From positions 845,023 through 909,022 of the forward strand of contig BFEA01000491.1 of assembly GCA_003427395.1 (NCBI GenBank): a stretch of 64,000 nucleotides of DNA, given 5' to 3'. Shown one piece after another: positions 12,001 through 25,600 of the stretch (positions are counted from its first letter, which is position 1; the number at the start of each line of letters is the position of its first letter). This DNA comes from Chara braunii (lineage: Eukaryota > Streptophyta > Charophyceae > Charales > Characeae). The notes beneath the pieces are model-generated. The model ran no database searches. It worked only from the letters and a program-made list of their open reading frames with translations, and was not told the DNA's origin. The position numbers were made by a program, and so were the translations under genes.

Positions 12001-15000
12001 CATTTAAGTGAGACATGATGTTGTATAGAATGAACAACTGAACAATGGATATCTCAGTTTTGGCTTGCGGCAGCTTTTCCTTTCTAAAGGTTAACGGGAA
12101 TGCTGAATGTTTACATGCTGGTAATACAGGTATGATGCAGAAGCTACATATTTCGATGAGACAGTCAGAGAAGAGAAGCGAAAGAACTTGCTCGTGAAGG
12201 CACTGGAGGTGAGTGTTTTCCCACATATTCCGGATGAGTTCTGGTGCTTATTCCCGGACTAGAAGAAATGCATTGCTCGTCGCAATATTTATTTTCCTCC
12301 ACAAACATACACTCAGGTACACAGCCTCCTGATGAATTGGTGAAAATCTATCGAAACACTTTGGCAGAGTCATGCTTTGTTTTTTGGAGGAGTTGAAGCG
12401 AACCTGACAACGCCTTTACACACATGAAAACAATCACATTTATATACGTCTTCTCTTTCTTCTTCTCATTCTGAGTATTTTATTTCTGCTGTCATGAAAA
12501 TCTACCGAAACACTTTGGCACAGTCATGCTTTGTTTTTTGGAGTAGTTGAAGCGAGCCTGACAACACCTTTACACACATGAACACAATCACAGTTATGTA
12601 CGTCTTCTCTTTCTTCTTCTCATTCTGAGTATTTTATTTCTGCTGTCCACTTTGTGCATTCTCTGGTCTTTTCCTGCGCCTCTCTTCTGCCTAAAGGAAA
12701 GCCCTTAAACCACCAGTACACACCATACATCGGCCGCGGACCCCTTTCAGATGCCAAAAAGTGATGGCGGCCTCTGATGTTTTTTATCGCCGGCCGCCGA
12801 TGTTTTCGAACCAGGTGTCGAGTTTCTTTTAGCAAGGTTGGGGCTGTGTACTGGTGGTTTACACCACCACTATGAGCCCCAGGCAAATCGTGTTAGGTGC
12901 TGTGTTCCAGGGTACTGGATCAAAATGGCTGGCGTTGCCAGCAAAAAGAAGAAAAAGGGCAGAAAATGGGGGGGTTGTGTTCCGGAATGCGTGTGTTTGT
13001 GTTCCATGAGTGATGGCAGTATTTGTCTATGCGTCTCTCTGGCTCCAACGGTGCTGTGAATCTACAGTCTCTAGTGTTCTATGAGGATGTAAGTAGGTGA
13101 CGTTCTGCTTTGGTCTGTGCTGTATGAGTGGAGGGCCTTGCCGCTGCTGCCTTGCTGCGTGGCTGCCTTCCACTTGCCTTGTCTTGTTGCCTTGTCTGTG
13201 CTGCACAACTGCTTTGCTGCCCTCTGTGCTGCCTCAGTGACTGGCTGCCGATCTGCTTTGCACCTCTCTCTGCCTTACCTTGTTGCGTTGGTGGTTTTTT
13301 GCTTGATTCCTTGTCGCCTGCTGGTAATGATGCAGCCCTGCTGCTTGGCTGTCGTTTGGCTGCTCCCCTGGCTCCACAGTGCCCTCCTTCCTATGTGCTT
13401 TGTGGCTGGGTTGTTGGGTGCCTTGTTGCCTTGCCCTTGGGTTGCTGCTCGTGTTGTCACCTGCCTCGCTGTCGACTGGCAACAGCGTCCTTGCGGAGTA
13501 ACTCTTATGTATTTTTTCTCAAAAGTGCACTCGGCTTGGAAGGTTTGGAATGCATCTCTGGGAGTTCATGTTGAGTCTGTTCCCTGCAGAAAACCATGCC
13601 TTACCGGCTGTTCTCTGGGAGTGCACTCACATTCAGTAGGGTATAAATATATGAACTAGTACGAACTCAGCACATCAGTAAACTCAGCACATCAGTAAAC
13701 ACACAAATGTTGTTGTGCTTCACTGTCTGCAATAGAGGTAAAGCTGCTTTGATTTTGGATCTACCCTCCGGGCGGAACAGGGGCTGTTGTGGTGACTAAC
13801 ACGCATCCACAAACATACACCTCAGCCATCGGTTGTCTGTCTTGCAGTTGCAACGATTGAATGCAAATTGTGTGAGTGTGCGTGAATGCTTACTGCGTTT
13901 GGCTGCGTTATTTTCATGTGCCATTCATTCAGTAGGGTATAAATATATGAACTATAAGGAACTCAACACATCGGTAAACACATAAACATTGCACCGTGCT
14001 GCGAATGGATGATGTTGCCAACTCGGTGGTTTCACATGCTGTTTAGAGGGGCAAAACCGTTCTTTGTCGTCCCATGCCCAGGTGAACGAATTTGAAATTG
14101 TAGTTTTTGGGTATGCGCTTCATCTTGGTCACCGTGCCTTGATTTGGTTGCTTGTCAATTGGGTGCCAGGACCGTGGATTGTGTTGAAGCTGAGTTTCAT
14201 GGTATGGTTTGGCTGTTGTTCCTGTCAATGTTGATATATATATATATATGTATATATATATGTGCAGTTACTGGAAGGAGCGTTTCAGGCCAATCTCAAG
14301 CACAAGAGGCTTGCAGTTATGGATAAGTTTGAGGCGGAACTTGCTGCTGAAATCCACCAGAAGGGTGATCGGCCTATTTTGTTTGCTGAAGCTGTCCGGG
14401 CCTGCACTGCAAAAGCCTTATCTGACTTCCAAGTTCTTGCAGATGGTATTTGTATTCTTTTCGCCACTGCTCCTCTGATATGACATTTCGGGTTGCCTTG
14501 GACATGGTCGTCACAGTGTTGAATTCCAAGGCATTTCCAAGTAGACTTTTGTTTCAGATGTATGCTTTAGGAAATTGTGCCAGTATCCATGAATGTCACA
14601 TTTTCAGCACTGCAGCCTTGTGTATGTATAACATCTGCAAAGTGTTCGAAGCTTTTTTCTTTTTTTTTCCCAGGCTGTGCCTCTCTGTGTTGTGCATGCA
14701 TTTTGTTTTTTGTTTTCTGTTTTATCGGCTTGAATGAGATGTGGCTTTTCCTTTCTGAGATCCTACCATTTGCCAACGTGTCTTTGTGGTATTTGTTTCA
14801 GGCCTTTCTATTCTCTTGATCTGTGATAGGTCTGTCATCATCTCACATTACTGAAGCCAACAAGTATGGCAAAATCTGAATTTGGGACATGAAGCGAGGG
14901 ACACACTCTGGACCATCATTTCTGGATCTGCCGCCCAATACATTGCCTTTAGATTACTTAGTCTTTGATTTGCTTGATGACAAAAAGAAGTGCAAAGCAA

Positions 15001-18000
15001 TNNNNNNNNNNNNNNNNNNNNNNNNNNNNNNNNNNNNNNNNNNNNNNNNNNNNNNNNNNNNNNNNNNNNNNNNNNNNNNNNNNNNNNNNNNNNNNNNNNN
15101 NNNNNNNNNNNNNNNNNNCCCTCCCAACCGTGCTAAAACTCTGTCAATTGTGACCTGAACATCTTTCGAGTGAATGTGTTGTTTTGCCAGCGTGGTAAAT
15201 GTCAGTGCCGTTGCTTTCTGAGGGGTATGCTTCAGGGGTGTGAGGTGTATTGATGGTTGGTGGTTTTTCTATCGGTTTTGCAGACTCTTTTGTCGAAGGT
15301 TCTGGCTGGGATGTCGGTCGGATCCGTGACAAGCTTAAGAGCGATATCGACAAATATGCAATGCATGTCAGAACAGAGAAGTTGGGTGCTATATCATCGT
15401 CATTGCAGGTACACACTGTAGGATGCCTGTTCCGCAGAATTTAGAGTATGGTGTTCGGTTTCCGCTTCTCCGGGAAGAATGATCGCTGATTTGGCCTTGT
15501 GATGTCATTTGGTTATCCTCATTGATTAGTGTTGCGCTGCAATTTCATACTTGGCACAGTAGTGCATATGCCAGGCCAGGAGGGGTGTTTAGTATGCTTA
15601 AGCCGATGCCTTGAAGTGGGTACGATTATGCATGTGCTTGGGTTTGTAGGGGGACACCGCAGTGTCTTTGTGTGCTAAGCAAGGCCGGTTCTGGCTTTCT
15701 TCGGACTTAACGCTAGAGGGAGGTTAGGCGGCCGGTTGATAGCTGTTTCGATTCAATGCTTGTAGCGTGGGGGGCACCACAGTGTCTTTGCATGTTTAAC
15801 AAGGCTGTTCCTGGTGCTTCTAGGACTTGAGCCTAGAGGAGGGATAGGTGCCCAGTTGGTACCTGTTTCAAGTCGATGCTTGTAGAGCGGACATTCTGGC
15901 TCGGAATTGGCGTTCTGGGTTCCATTATTTTGATCCAGTGGTATTATCCAGATCCACATCAGTGCCCAAATGGGTTACGAAGTCCATCGTACTGAATCCA
16001 GACATCTCGATGTGTTCACATACATGACAAACTTTCTTTTTTTTTCTGGGATTTCGAACTTTTCCCATGGGTATGGTGCGCCTGAACACAGGCCCAGATG
16101 TACAGCAGAGCCCAAACGGTAGGGGCCAGTAGCTAACGTACAGATCTTATGCATACCAACAGGGTGCATTTGCCCTCAGCCAAAAGTTTTTCCCTTCTTT
16201 TTTTCCCCTTGCCTTTGCCCTTAGTGAAAAATTCCGTTTGAATGCTTGACAACATATCTCTCCCCAGATTATGTTTGAAACTTTGAAGCCTGAATGTTTT
16301 TCAAAAGTGGAAATTTGATAAAACACCTACCGTCTTCCCCGGAATAGAACGTACGGTCATTATGCCTGTATCTAGAGGATTCTAGTCTCTAGACTGAAAG
16401 TTGCCCCAGATACAGGCATATTGAAAGTTGCCCCAAATACAGGCATAATAACCGTACGTTCTATTTGGGGGACAAAGGTAGGTTACAAAGCCTGGGCGGC
16501 CCTGCAAGGTCTGGGCAAGGTCGTGGGCCAGGGACTGGGCAGCCCTTGCACAAAATAAGAAGTAAACTTTAACAAGAACTGGAAATATAAAATGCTGCGA
16601 TCCAGCTGCCTAGCTCAGTTGGTAAGGCACGCAACTGGCATTCAGGAGGTCTTGGCCTCATGTACCTTCCTGGGGATGCTTGGCGCCCACCACCTAGAGA
16701 TAGCCCTTTGGTCCCCGCAATTGGCATTAAAAAGCAGTCTCTGCTTATGTTCATAAGGGGAGGGGTAATCGGGGAGGCACAGCGACTGGCCACTCAGATG
16801 ATGCTCGGTCCCTCTGCTACCGGCCGTCCCCTGGCCGGTCTCCCCCATTGGGGGTTTTCTGATGGCAATAAAGGCCACCCGTGGCTGAAAACGCCACCCG
16901 ATGTCAGATTAGACACAAGATTGAATTTACCTGGGCTGGTTAGTCCGATGATAATACCTCAAGGCCATCGCCCTTTCAAAAAAATAAAAATAAAAAAATG
17001 CTGTGTAGAGTTCCAATGCGAACAGTGTTTCGCTGAGGGCATTCCTAATTGCAATAGGAGAGTGACATTAGAGGATACCAAATTCTGGTACACTCCTCCA
17101 AAGCGTCCAAAGTTCCAAAATCCAAACCCTTTGAAACCGTTTCACCTCCTATTTCTACCCCCGACATGAAGTACAACCAAGTTCAAAGATAAGGAGGTCT
17201 TCTGGCTTCTCAGACCGAGCTCTTTTTCGTTTCCTTGTTCTTCCTCAGGTCCGTTCCCCTGTTTTAGTCTGTTGGGTTTACCCGGGCAGCTGGGGGGTCT
17301 GGCTGCCCAGGCCCGACTGCGCGGCTGGGCATGCGTGTCTAGACAACCCTGGAATCATAGGACGACACATTTCTGTCTTATTAGGACATGTGTGTGGACG
17401 TACCCTGGTGTGAAGATGTCAATATCGTGGCCATGCTTTCTCCCAATGCCAGGGCACTTGGTTCTTCCAGTCGCAGTAGGCTGGCAGTTTGGTGGTTTTG
17501 GGCAAGGGATGGAATGTCAGGTTGTAACTGGAGGTTCTGGGCAAAGGATGAAGCTTCAGGTGGTAATTGGAGGTTCTCCTTGGGTTGTATAGACCCTAAG
17601 TATTAGATAGGACAGATGATAGGCTAGAACAGGCTTTGAAGAGCAGAGAGCTCGAGAGATTTCGACAAGTGGACTAGTGACCTGAATTTGGCTTTTTGAT
17701 AGGGTCAGAATCTGATTGGATGAACTGAAGCAGGGAGGGTTCTCGGTGCCTGGTTACTTCCGGTTTGTTTGTGAGGAATTCCCCGCTTCAATTGTTTTGT
17801 TAATGAATTCCTCTACTCCATAAAAGAAATCCTGAGAAAGAATATTGTCGTGTCGGAGTGAAATACAAACAGGTTTTCGCTAAGGATCGCAGCCAAATTC
17901 GAGAAGAAAGGGTAAGTGAAAAGGACAATAATTTTTGAAGATCGTCCCTGGGCCAGATCACCCTTATCCAGATCCGGTATGGATGTCCGGGTCAAGTCCG

Positions 18001-21000
18001 GACCATGTGGATGTTGTTGTTGGGTGGGTGTAGTCTTTGAGTCTGTGGTGGCTGTGCTTTGTTATGATCTTTATGATCTTATGGCGGAGGTTTTGCCCTC
18101 TCTACTCTGATGCGAACAATAGCACAAGTGCAGATCTCATATGTTTGGTGAGGAGATCGTTGAGTTGTTGACACTTGTATTTTGTGGGTGGTTCTGTTTG
18201 CAGAAGCGGTTAGTGATGGCAGTTGCGGATCCCGTTGGGGCTGTTCTGGAGGCAGGAGGCCCAGACACATGGCCATCAATCCGACAGCTGCTTGCCAAGG
18301 AGACAGCCGATATTGTGAAAGCATTTGAGAAGGCAGTGAAGGGATTTGAATTGGAAGCAAGTGTAGAGGCGGAGATGAAAAAGGAGTTGATTGATTCGGG
18401 AAGGCTGGCTATCATAAAGAAGACAAAGGATGAGGCAGCTCAAGCAGCATACCGCATGAAGGACAGGTTAGTCGAAACCGTTCTCCTTTCAGATGTTTTC
18501 CTCTTTCCCCCCCTTCCCCCCCCTTTCCCCCCCTTTTTCAGCAATTTGAACATCAGCATCGAGGACTGTATAAATGATTCTACCCTTAAAAAGCTGAACG
18601 CAGTAGAATATGAGTACCATGATGTCAGAGTCATCTTCATCCTGCTGAAGGAAGGAGCGGGGGGTTGCAAAGGAAGGAGGGTGGTTCAGATGCATAGCAT
18701 GCTGTTTAGGGTCTACTACACCATTTTGTGGTACTATGTACGAGTACTATTGAAATAATGAAATTAATTCAGTGTGGAAATAGAAGAATCAAAACCTTCC
18801 CTGATGCATGCCCGTTTTATGTCCGATGCAATGTGACCAACATGAGGAATAGATGGAGGTGAAGTGCTGCTGATTGAGAGCTGTATGAAGGCAAAGTGTT
18901 ATGGATGCTTCAGAGGGTAGAGACTCACCTTTGACCCCTACCCATTTTAGGTTTTGCTTTAAACCATTAGTACTTACAGGCTTCGCTACCCATTTTAGGT
19001 TTTGCTTTAAACCATCAGTACTTACAGGCTTCCTGTTGCCGAAGCGGATTCCCTCCTGCGGGCCAAAATGAAGCCAGCCGGCTTGTTTTCTTTTTTGGTT
19101 GGTGCCTCCAGCGGAGTCCAGCCATTTAACTCCAGTAGGCCTGCCCCAAAAGTCGCAGTGCATGCACGGCCATGTCAGTGACAAATGACTCGGAAAGGGA
19201 CTGGTGGTTCAACTGAATCTATTGCTTTGTTCGCCTACATGAGGTTTTGCTTTATTGGTGACCGCGACACCATCAAGTGCATCGCACCTTTGCGTTGTTT
19301 GTTCTCTCAGGCGCAGTAGTGACGGAGATGCTGCACTGGTCTGCATTGAACACATTTTATTTACCACAGCACAAGATAAAACATGTAGCAAAATGACAAT
19401 CTGAACTCACATCAGCAGGGGAGGGTCCCAAACACAGAAGAGACATCTCTGCTGTAATCATACAAAGATGAAGTGCGAGATGGACGATGGATGGGGGGGT
19501 GGAAGAAGTAGAAAAGAACAACCAATAGTAACAAGCTCTCCTTCACCTCAATCTACTCTCCTCTGCCTTGTGGTGGTAATAACAGCAGATGGGTCTAAGT
19601 CGTTGGAATTGTTTGTTGATCAGGTTCAACACAATTTTTGCGCGGGACAAGGATTCAATGCCAAGGGTGTGGACAGGCAAAGAGGACATAAAGGCAATCA
19701 CAAAAGATGCAAGGACATCGGTAAGTTTATTGCATAATGTAGACCTATCCTCAGTTCTTTGCGTCCGGCAGGGTGGTCGAACAGCTGCCGGAAGGTGTGC
19801 GACAATTGGCCAAGAATTCTTTTCTTGACCTGTCATTTTGATACAGCATTTTGTCAGGTTAGGGCCTAGATTCAGTCCAGGGTTCTTCACACCCAAGAGT
19901 CTGATTGTAGGGCACATGTGGTAGCATATTTATCGCGAAGTGTGATGCATTCTGAGAGTGAGGTTTTCATTTGAACAGAGTGTTTGCAGATGCATGTTAT
20001 TGCTAACTCGACTGCATTTCTAAATGCTAGCTTCTAATCATGGTCTGTAGACGGGGAGGTCATGATGATACCGACATCTCATAATGCTGTTCTCTCTGTG
20101 TGTGTGTGTGTGTGTGTGTGGGTGTGTCTGTGCATGCCAGTCTCTCAAGTTGCTGTCGACTCTTGCAGCTGTTAGGCTTGAGTCACCGGCAAAGAGCTCT
20201 AAGACAGATGTCATCGAGAATGCTCTGCTGCACTTGATGGAAGCAGAAGCACAGGCAGCTGACCTCTCTCCATCATCATCTGGGAACTTCACAAATGTCA
20301 CCAGGAGCATCACCAATGTCTTCGGTTCCAGCGACAGCGGCGACAATTCTCCAGCAAGTGTACTAGCTTCCAGTTCTTGGCCAGGGGTAAGTGGTCATCT
20401 CAGTAGCCGCAGATTGAACCAGGCAAAAACTTGTTTACTGCTGCATTTTGTACTCTTATATACCCTTATGAGTCGGCGAGACTCCGACGAAACAATTTGT
20501 CACAGCCCCTCGTTTGTTGTCCTCTTCTCCCTCCCTCTCTGCCTACTACGATTTACCGGGAAGCTCTGTTTGACGATATATGTGTGACAATATATAGTAA
20601 AATGCCAGCAAATCATGCTGCAAATGGTAATCACTGACCACTTATTTTCACCATACTTGACATACAGCCTGAAAGCTCTTTTGTTTTTTAAGGCTGATCA
20701 AGCTTTGTTTTATGCATGTGGCAGTGGGCCACTTCCAGGAACGACTTGGCCAATGAAACGATTGGTCCTAAGTTGTCTTAAGTGTATCAGACTGGCAAGG
20801 GCTGCTGTGGTTATGAATGTGAGAGAAGAAGTGAAATGCTCATTTCAACTTTTCAATGCATGTGAATGAGAGCAAGTGTAGGTGGCCACATGCACCTGTT
20901 TTTTACTGATTTATGTTTGTTTTCCCTGTTGGTAAGATCCTTGCATTAACTGCTGTTGTGGACACAGGTCGAGGCGGACTTTATGATGCTATCACCTTCA

Positions 21001-22587
21001 CAATGCAGGAATTTGTGGAGGATATTCAAGACAGAGACAGAGTACACAATTAGCCAGGCTCTCCAAGCTCAGGTATTCCCATCGAGAAAGCCTTCCATTA
21101 TGTCAACTGCAACCTACTTGCTATACGTTACGCATGCTCTTTTGTAGTCATTCTGTATTTTGGAGACATGACGACAACGGGAAATGTGTGCAATTATGCA
21201 GCAGTGGCCACAGTAATTGTTTCAATTGTGACAATGGCGGGACAATAGGAACCTGTGCGTGTCCACATGTGGTGGCACTTGTCCAGAATCTGTATGGCTG
21301 TGTCTGTGTGTCATAGTGCCAGGACTGGAATCGGTATGGCTATGTTGTGTGATGGTAGTGTCGCAATGACGCTGGAATGATTGGAATGATTGTGGAATCC
21401 TTATGGCTATGTTGTACGATCATAATATTTTACATCAAACAAATTAGGATCATGATAATGAGCTGTGAGGAACCAGTGTGTGATAAATGGAAATATGTTC
21501 TTGAAGATGGTTATCATGAACCTGGAGACATTATGATCCACTATTCATGTGGAGGATGACAGGAGCATGCTCAACATAATAACCTGATGTGGGGGGGGGT
21601 GGTGTGCATGCGCGACAATTGTAATCGGATCCTGATGTGATTGGATGGCGTGTTTGATGACTGTGAACAATTATGTGTCCATGGTTTGTTCAGAATGTGT
21701 GATGGCGGGTTCTATTGCACAGAAGAATCTTTGTGACGAGGATGTGCGAAAGAGAGCGTGTGTGTGTGTGGTAACAGTTAGCATAAGTGCAGTGATGATC
21801 TGTCGATAGATTCGATAGTGTGATGGTGACGGAAACCCATGTGTGCTCAACACATGGACTGCTTTTCGGTCTTGTATGGACTTGTAAGCTGTCTGTAAGC
21901 AGATGTGTTTTTCAGGTTGTCTGATAGACGTCCAACTCTGGACGGTAGGCAAGCAAGAAGTGTGTATCCCTTTCATTGAGACGTTGAATGGGCGCATCTG
22001 CTGACTCTCTCATATTTTGTGTGCGCCGTTTCTGGTTGGCAGGAACTCGCTCGGAAGAACAATTCATGGCTGCCGCCAAAATGGGCAGTTATTGCGATGC
22101 TGGTGCTAGGTTTCAACGAGATGATGGCCGTTGTCAGGTGCGTATGTTTGTATAGTACTTTCTGTTCAGTTGTGAAATTAACACAAGGTATAGTAATCGA
22201 TGATCTGCAGATGTTGGAACTTGGAACCTATAATGCAATAAAAAACGAGCCATGTTCTTTGGTTTGTGCTACCCACAAGCCATCAGCTTTGTCGCTTGTT
22301 ATCAAAACTGCATCAGCCGCTGGTGATGTTACTGTTGGCTATGCAGAGCATCAGCAGTGTCAATAAGAAATTACGAACCTAATTGTTGACTTGCTGCTAG
22401 CTTTAGTTGGCCGTGCAGGTTAAATCCTGCTAGCCGCCGTGGGGAAAAAAAAAAAAAAAGATTTGCTGCTGGTAGATGGACACAGACAATGCAGGGACCG
22501 CAGGCAGGGGAAACACAGGCTAGGCAACCACGGTAGGCAGGTTGAATGAGCGGTATGCGGCCTGAAGGACTGGTAGGACCCCCCCCT

Positions 22588-22627
<40 letters not shown>

Positions 22628-25600
22628 GTACCCTGCCCTCCGGGGGATTATCCTGCAGCGTGCCTGGGTGCTGCCAGTAAGCTTCCCGACTTGCTGGATA
22701 ATCCCTGAGGAAGGACCAAAGGATGGGAGTGGGTTGAGCCAAAGCAGCCCCCCCTTGCATAGGCAGCTCGAGCCACAAGGGTAGGCTGACTCTCTGTTCT
22801 GTCTAATCCCCCTCGCAGCTTGTTCGAAAAACACATGCTTGCCGGTGATAAGCAACTAGACTGACTCCCCCCAGAACAGAAACGGCTGTTTTTTTTTTTT
22901 TTTTCAGAGAAAGAAAAAAAAAGAAATTCTGTTGCCTTGGCTATTCCGTCTTTTCAACCCTTTTGTGACGAGTCCTCACATCATCGATAAAGTCTGTCTC
23001 CCTCCTGTTCCTTCTGGAGGGAAAGGAAGTGCCACGGAGTTTCAGACAGTTCGTTCAAGCTGTTGCATGGTGGGGCGAGAGGAGCAAAAAACTGGAAAAG
23101 AACGAAGAGAAAACAGGCAAAAACAGGACAAAGCACTATTCTGGCTTTGAGTTGAGCGTCTAGGCTACTGAAGGCACCCAAGTCCTAGTGTTGTCCGTGG
23201 GGGTCATACCAAGTGGGAAAGCAGGGTTTTGGGGGAGGGCAGGGCTATGGCCTTTGCAGGATGACCTCGCAGGGTTCACAGAATATTGCGCAGCTCCACA
23301 GCCTTCTTTTCTTAACTAATTTCTTGCATGTGTTTTTTAGCTCCTAGTGGTGATCCCTGGGGATCTTTGTGATACCGTCATCCAATTAGTCGTGCTGGGA
23401 ACCATCAGGCAGTCGTGGGCAAGGACCTGAGTGAGCAGCGCTCATACAAAGTTAAAAGAAAATACAAAGGACCTAAGCGAGCAGCGTTCATACAAAGCTC
23501 AAGGAACAATGGGAGTTGTGTGGAATTGCAATGCGGACAAGTTTCGGCTGAGGTTCATCACCTTATCAAATTTATTGAACAAAGTAGTTCAGGTACCTCC
23601 GACAGGACTACTTGGAAATCACATCCGCTTTTGACGAACTCCCAAGGTCGGTGGGCAGTTTCGTCTGATCTGTTCCCCATATGCCTGGGCATGCATGCCT
23701 GATGGGGCGACTTTTTTGCCTACGTCAGTGTTGGGTCTGTCTGTGTGTAGGATTGGAATCCTGTCCGACGAGATTCAGATGGGCTCAGCCAAGTTGGACG
23801 GGATCGTTCTGGATTGTGGTGTGGCTGCTCACGGACAATGTACGGGGTGATGCTGATGAGGATATAACAAGAATGGTGACGAGTACTTTGATGATGACAA
23901 TAGTGACGATGTGACTGTGATAATCAAGGTGGTGATGATGATGATGATGATGGTGCTGATGATGAGGGTCGTGATGACGTGAAGAGAACGATGATAACAC
24001 TGATGATGATAAGTTGTTAAGATGAACCTGCCTATACATATATATATTCATCAATGATTCAAACCTTTCAATGCCTTATCTATTACTCGCTGTAGCAGTT
24101 TGATGGACACACGCATGTTTCCATTTGTTTCTTCAAGTCTACTTTCTAGCTATTTGTCTACCTGTACATATATGTGTCTCTGCTCCTTCCAATTTTTTCC
24201 ACGAGCTGCAACGAGGTTGATTGTGAACCACGAAGTCAGTTTGAGTGATTTGTGTGCATCGGTCATATGCTGTGCGCCAACTGCCGTTCTGTAACAGGTT
24301 CAGGTGCTGGGTATTTGTTGCTGTTACATGTCCTTCCTTGCATGTGACATGTCGTTCCTCGCACGGTCGACAAATCTGGTGAACTTAAGGTCCTGAGCTG
24401 CTCGTTGAGAATGAGGTTTTTCGGCAATGCACGTTTCTGGATGACTGGTATGCAGGAAGAGTACATGTGTTCATACGAATGTGCCGGGTGGATTTGATCT
24501 GTGTGTGGATGCAGGAACCCTTTCCTGGCGATATTCCTTCTGGTATTCTTCTTCCTGGCCAAGGCTCTCTTTGTACAGCTTGATATTGTTGGGAGCTTCT
24601 CACACGGATTCGTAAGTTTTCTTCGCTTCATGTTACGGTCCTCGCATTGTTTGTTTTTTAATTTTTTTTATTTGTGCTGACATACGATCTGTGCCAGGTT
24701 GGTAGAGTCTACTAGGAAGGCTGCCAATAGCACCTGCAACTGATTTTTCGCTTCCTAGCAATACTACACTCTGCACTGCACGCCCTTGGGAGGACATTGG
24801 ACGATGTATAAGCTGCTTACCAGCAGTACTACAGCACGCGCTTCACATCTTTGGGGAAGACATTTGACCATGTATAAGTTGCTTACTACCGTCTTCCCCC
24901 GAACATAACATAACACACCCTAAAAGTGAATGTATACAAGCTATATTTCCGGCCAGATACAGCCAAAATGAGGGTGCATTGTGTTCGGGGGAAGACAGTT
25001 GCAGTACTACACCGTTCACTCCACATCTTTGGGGAAGACGTTTGATGATGCATATGTTGCCATGTGTGCAAATGGTCTGCAGAGTGTATGCGTGTTTCAA
25101 ATGCTGAATGTGATGTGCTATTCCAGATGGGCATTGCCTGATGTGAAAAAAGGGACATATTTTACTATATGATGAACTGCTCTGCAGAGTGTATGCTTGT
25201 GCAAGGAACATGAGTATGGACGAAGCCCAAAAATCCAGAACGCAAAATCACACTGAAGTCCAAGTATTCAAAGCCAAAGCAGATAGCGCATGGAACCGAG
25301 TAACCATCCCATTGAGAATGATACAGAAGAATCGTGAGTCAATGTCCATGCCCAACAGGGCAACACCAACAGCATAACCCAAATGTAGTAACCATCCCAT
25401 TGAGAATGATACAGAAGAATCGTGAGTCAATGTCCATGCCCAACAGGGCAACACCAACAGCATAACCCAAATGTAGCTCTCTCTTGTGAATGGCGCCAGG
25501 CGCCGTATCTACTCTACAGCCTATCCTACAACTACAGCAATGAACAGCAACCAGACAACTTGACTACCAGCGAGTGATGATGTCAACACCAATGCAGACC

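Noticed and set aside
13117-13659. 180-codon Leu/Cys-rich membrane protein ORF
   Set aside because: Compositional artefact of CTG/GCC-rich intron sequence, overlapping frames equally open.
16604-16660. tRNA gene
   Set aside because: Box A is good but box B and stem pairing are degraded and the sequence continues into a SINE body with target duplication. Same reasoning for 30600-30640 and 31940-31998.
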